Source of the DNA: Xanthomonas sp.
GTDB taxonomy: Bacteria > Pseudomonadota > Gammaproteobacteria > Xanthomonadales > SZUA-5
Direction: 5' to 3'
DNA length: 34,287 nt
Assembly: GCA_020693165.1 (NCBI GenBank)
Contig: JAIMJQ010000021.1
Coordinates: 1 to 34,287 of the forward strand
Shown: positions 32,970 through 34,287 of the stretch, piece by piece
Layout: the number at the start of each line of letters is the position of its first letter
Position numbering within the stretch: position 1 is the first letter of the stretch
The notes under the pieces: model-generated
Databases searched by the model: none
Told to the model about the DNA's origin: nothing
The model's input: the letters and a program-made list of their open reading frames with translations, nothing else
Translations under genes and position numbers: made by a program

Positions 32970-34287
32970 ATGTCCCTCCCGACTCTCTCCATCCGCCGCC
33001 ACGTTTTCGCCGCGATGCTCAGCATTGTGCTGGTGCTGTTCGGGCTGATCGGCTACCAGCGCATCGGCGTCGATCGCTATCCGCAGGTCGAGTTTCCGCT
33101 GGTGTCGGTGGTAACAGTGTTGCCCGGCGCCAATCCGCAGATCGTCGACACCAGCGTGACCGGGGTCATCGAGAGCGCGGTCAATGCGATTCCCGGCATC
33201 GACTTCGTCGCATCGACCTCGCAGCCGGGCGTGTCGCAGGTGGTGTTGCAGTTCGATCTGTCGAAGAACATCGACGTCGCCTTCAACGAAGTGCAAGCCA
33301 AGGTCAACACGGTCCTTCGGCAATTGCCGGACGACGCCGACCCACCGGTAGTGGCCAAAGTCGAGTTCGGCGCCGATCCGGTGCTGTGGCTGGCATTGCA
33401 GGGCGATCGCACGCTGCAGCAGTTGAATCAGTACGCGCGCAACACCATCAAGAAGCGCCTGGAAACCATCGATGGCGTCGGTCAGGTGCTGCTCGGTGGC
33501 CGCCGCGACCGCACCATCCGCGTCGATGTCGACCTGGCGAAGATGGCGGCTTTCGGTGTCGACGCGCGCGATCTGCGCAGCGCCTTCGCCCGCGAACACC
33601 TGTCGCTGCCGGGCGGCTTCGTGGTCGGCGAACGCACCGAGCAGTTGCTGGAACTCGACCTCGAGTATCACCAGCCGGAGGTGCTCGGCGACCTCGTGGT
33701 GCGCTATGCCGATCCCCTGCCGGTGCGGCTGCGCGACATCGCCACCATCCGCGACGACCTTGCCGATTTCCGCCAGATCGCGCGTATCAATGGCGAGCCC
33801 GGCGTCGGCATCGGCATCGTCAAGGTGTCGAACGGCAACACCGTCGCCATCGTCGACGACGTGCTCGCCCGCCTCGACCAGGAAATCCGTCCGCAACTGC
33901 CGGCCGGGATGACGCTCAAGGTGGTGGTCGATTCGTCGTCGCCGATTCGCGCCATCGTCGCTTCGCTCGAAGACCACCTGATTGAAGGCACCCTCCTCGC
34001 GGCGCTGGTGGTCTGGCTGTTCCTGCAGAGCATGCGCTCGACGCTGATCATCTCGCTGGCGATCCCGGTGTCGCTGCTCGGCGCGGTGGCGGTGATGTAT
34101 TTCGCCGGCTACACCTTCAACACGATGACCCTGCTGGCGCTGCTGCTGCTGATCGGCGTGGTTGTCGACGACGCCATCGTGGTGCTGGAGAACATCCATC
34201 GGCACCTGGAGTTTGATCGGGATCTGGCGCGTGCTGAAACAGCAAATGCGGGGCTGGGTGCTGGGGGCTGGGGCGCGGAGACGGAGT
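32970..34287 (+). CDS. RND efflux transporter, N-terminal part (cut by window end)
   Basis: The first 439 codons of an RND pump of the AcrB/MexB superfamily are visible. The opening RHVFAAMLSIVLVLFGLIGY is membrane segment 1, followed by YPQVEFPLVSVVTVLPGA and the porter domain. Segments 2–4 follow, and GVVVDDAIVVLENI holds the Asp pair of the proton relay. After HRHLEFDRDLAR the frame continues as AETANAGLGAGGWGAETE, which is unlike the family at this point and coincides with a GCTGGG heptamer tract. The gene may be interrupted or carry an insertion here. The ATG at 32970 follows the repeat by 12 bases. Confidence 0.9.
   Translation, partial: MSLPTLSIRRHVFAAMLSIVLVLFGLIGYQRIGVDRYPQVEFPLVSVVTVLPGANPQIVDTSVTGVIESAVNAIPGIDFVASTSQPGVSQVVLQFDLSKNIDVAFNEVQAKVNTVLRQLPDDADPPVVAKVEFGADPVLWLALQGDRTLQQLNQYARNTIKKRLETIDGVGQVLLGGRRDRTIRVDVDLAKMAAFGVDARDLRSAFAREHLSLPGGFVVGERTEQLLELDLEYHQPEVLGDLVVRYADPLPVRLRDIATIRDDLADFRQIARINGEPGVGIGIVKVSNGNTVAIVDDVLARLDQEIRPQLPAGMTLKVVVDSSSPIRAIVASLEDHLIEGTLLAALVVWLFLQSMRSTLIISLAIPVSLLGAVAVMYFAGYTFNTMTLLALLLLIGVVVDDAIVVLENIHRHLEFDRDLARAETANAGLGAGGWGAETE
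34253..34273. repeat. Three GCTGGGT/GCTGGGG heptamers inside the RND gene
   Basis: Three consecutive 7-base units (GCTGGGT, GCTGGGG, GCTGGGG) occur within the reading frame of the pump, where the encoded Gly/Ala/Trp-rich stretch does not resemble RND proteins. An inverted partner, if present, would lie past the window edge. Confidence 0.65.

Overview
This window looks like chromosomal DNA of a GC-rich gammaproteobacterium. The order Lysobacterales (Xanthomonadales) fits best: it carries FimX, a lysylation-type EF-P paired with EpmB, an mtaD–ubiG–HAD phosphatase operon, and many short palindromic intergenic repeats. This placement is an inference from gene content and layout; no rRNA or tRNA gene was recognised. 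No CRISPR array, integrase or complete insertion sequence was seen.

Left part (1–6.7 kb): recQ and an MFS exporter are on the minus strand with an octamer-built inverted repeat between them. An exported M13 zinc peptidase (minus) is divergent from yicC (plus), and their shared upstream region holds a nested-hairpin repeat whose core also occurs at the left edge of the window.

Accessory-looking part (6.7–15.6 kb): an AbrB-type antitoxin gene is followed by a VapC-type PIN toxin broken by one in-frame amber codon, and then by a SWIM–SNF2 helicase whose start overlaps the toxin's end. A small STAS-like ORF follows. Next comes a minus-strand series: a putative SGNH esterase, a membrane-anchored protein of unknown function, an unusually long apolipoprotein N-acyltransferase homologue, and a cupin. 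In many relatives yicC and gmk are neighbours; here about 9 kb separates them.

Middle part (15.9–25.3 kb): gmk, a TerB-domain protein, moaB, then phaR and phbB (polyhydroxyalkanoate control and synthesis), gluQRS, htpX, fimX (c-di-GMP receptor of type IV pilus assembly), and the divergent pair epmB/efp (EF-P modification enzyme and its substrate).

Right part (24.7–34.3 kb): efp–mtaD–ubiG–HAD phosphatase–squalene/phytoene-synthase-like gene form a tightly packed plus-strand run. A SLOG-type putative molybdenum carrier follows. A minus-strand run of msrC, a TfoX C-terminal-domain gene and an NlpC/P60 lipoprotein comes next. At the right end a TetR regulator with a perfect 16-bp operator palindrome heads an RND efflux operon whose transporter gene runs off the window.

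The most striking pattern outside genes is a set of short elements in gene gaps (1918–2075, 5621–5762, 13590–13725, 17233–17302, 32820–32957). Their ends are inverted repeats, several built from 7- or 8-nt tandem units, and some carry a second inverted repeat nested inside. A further heptamer tract lies inside the reading frame of the truncated RND transporter at the right edge.
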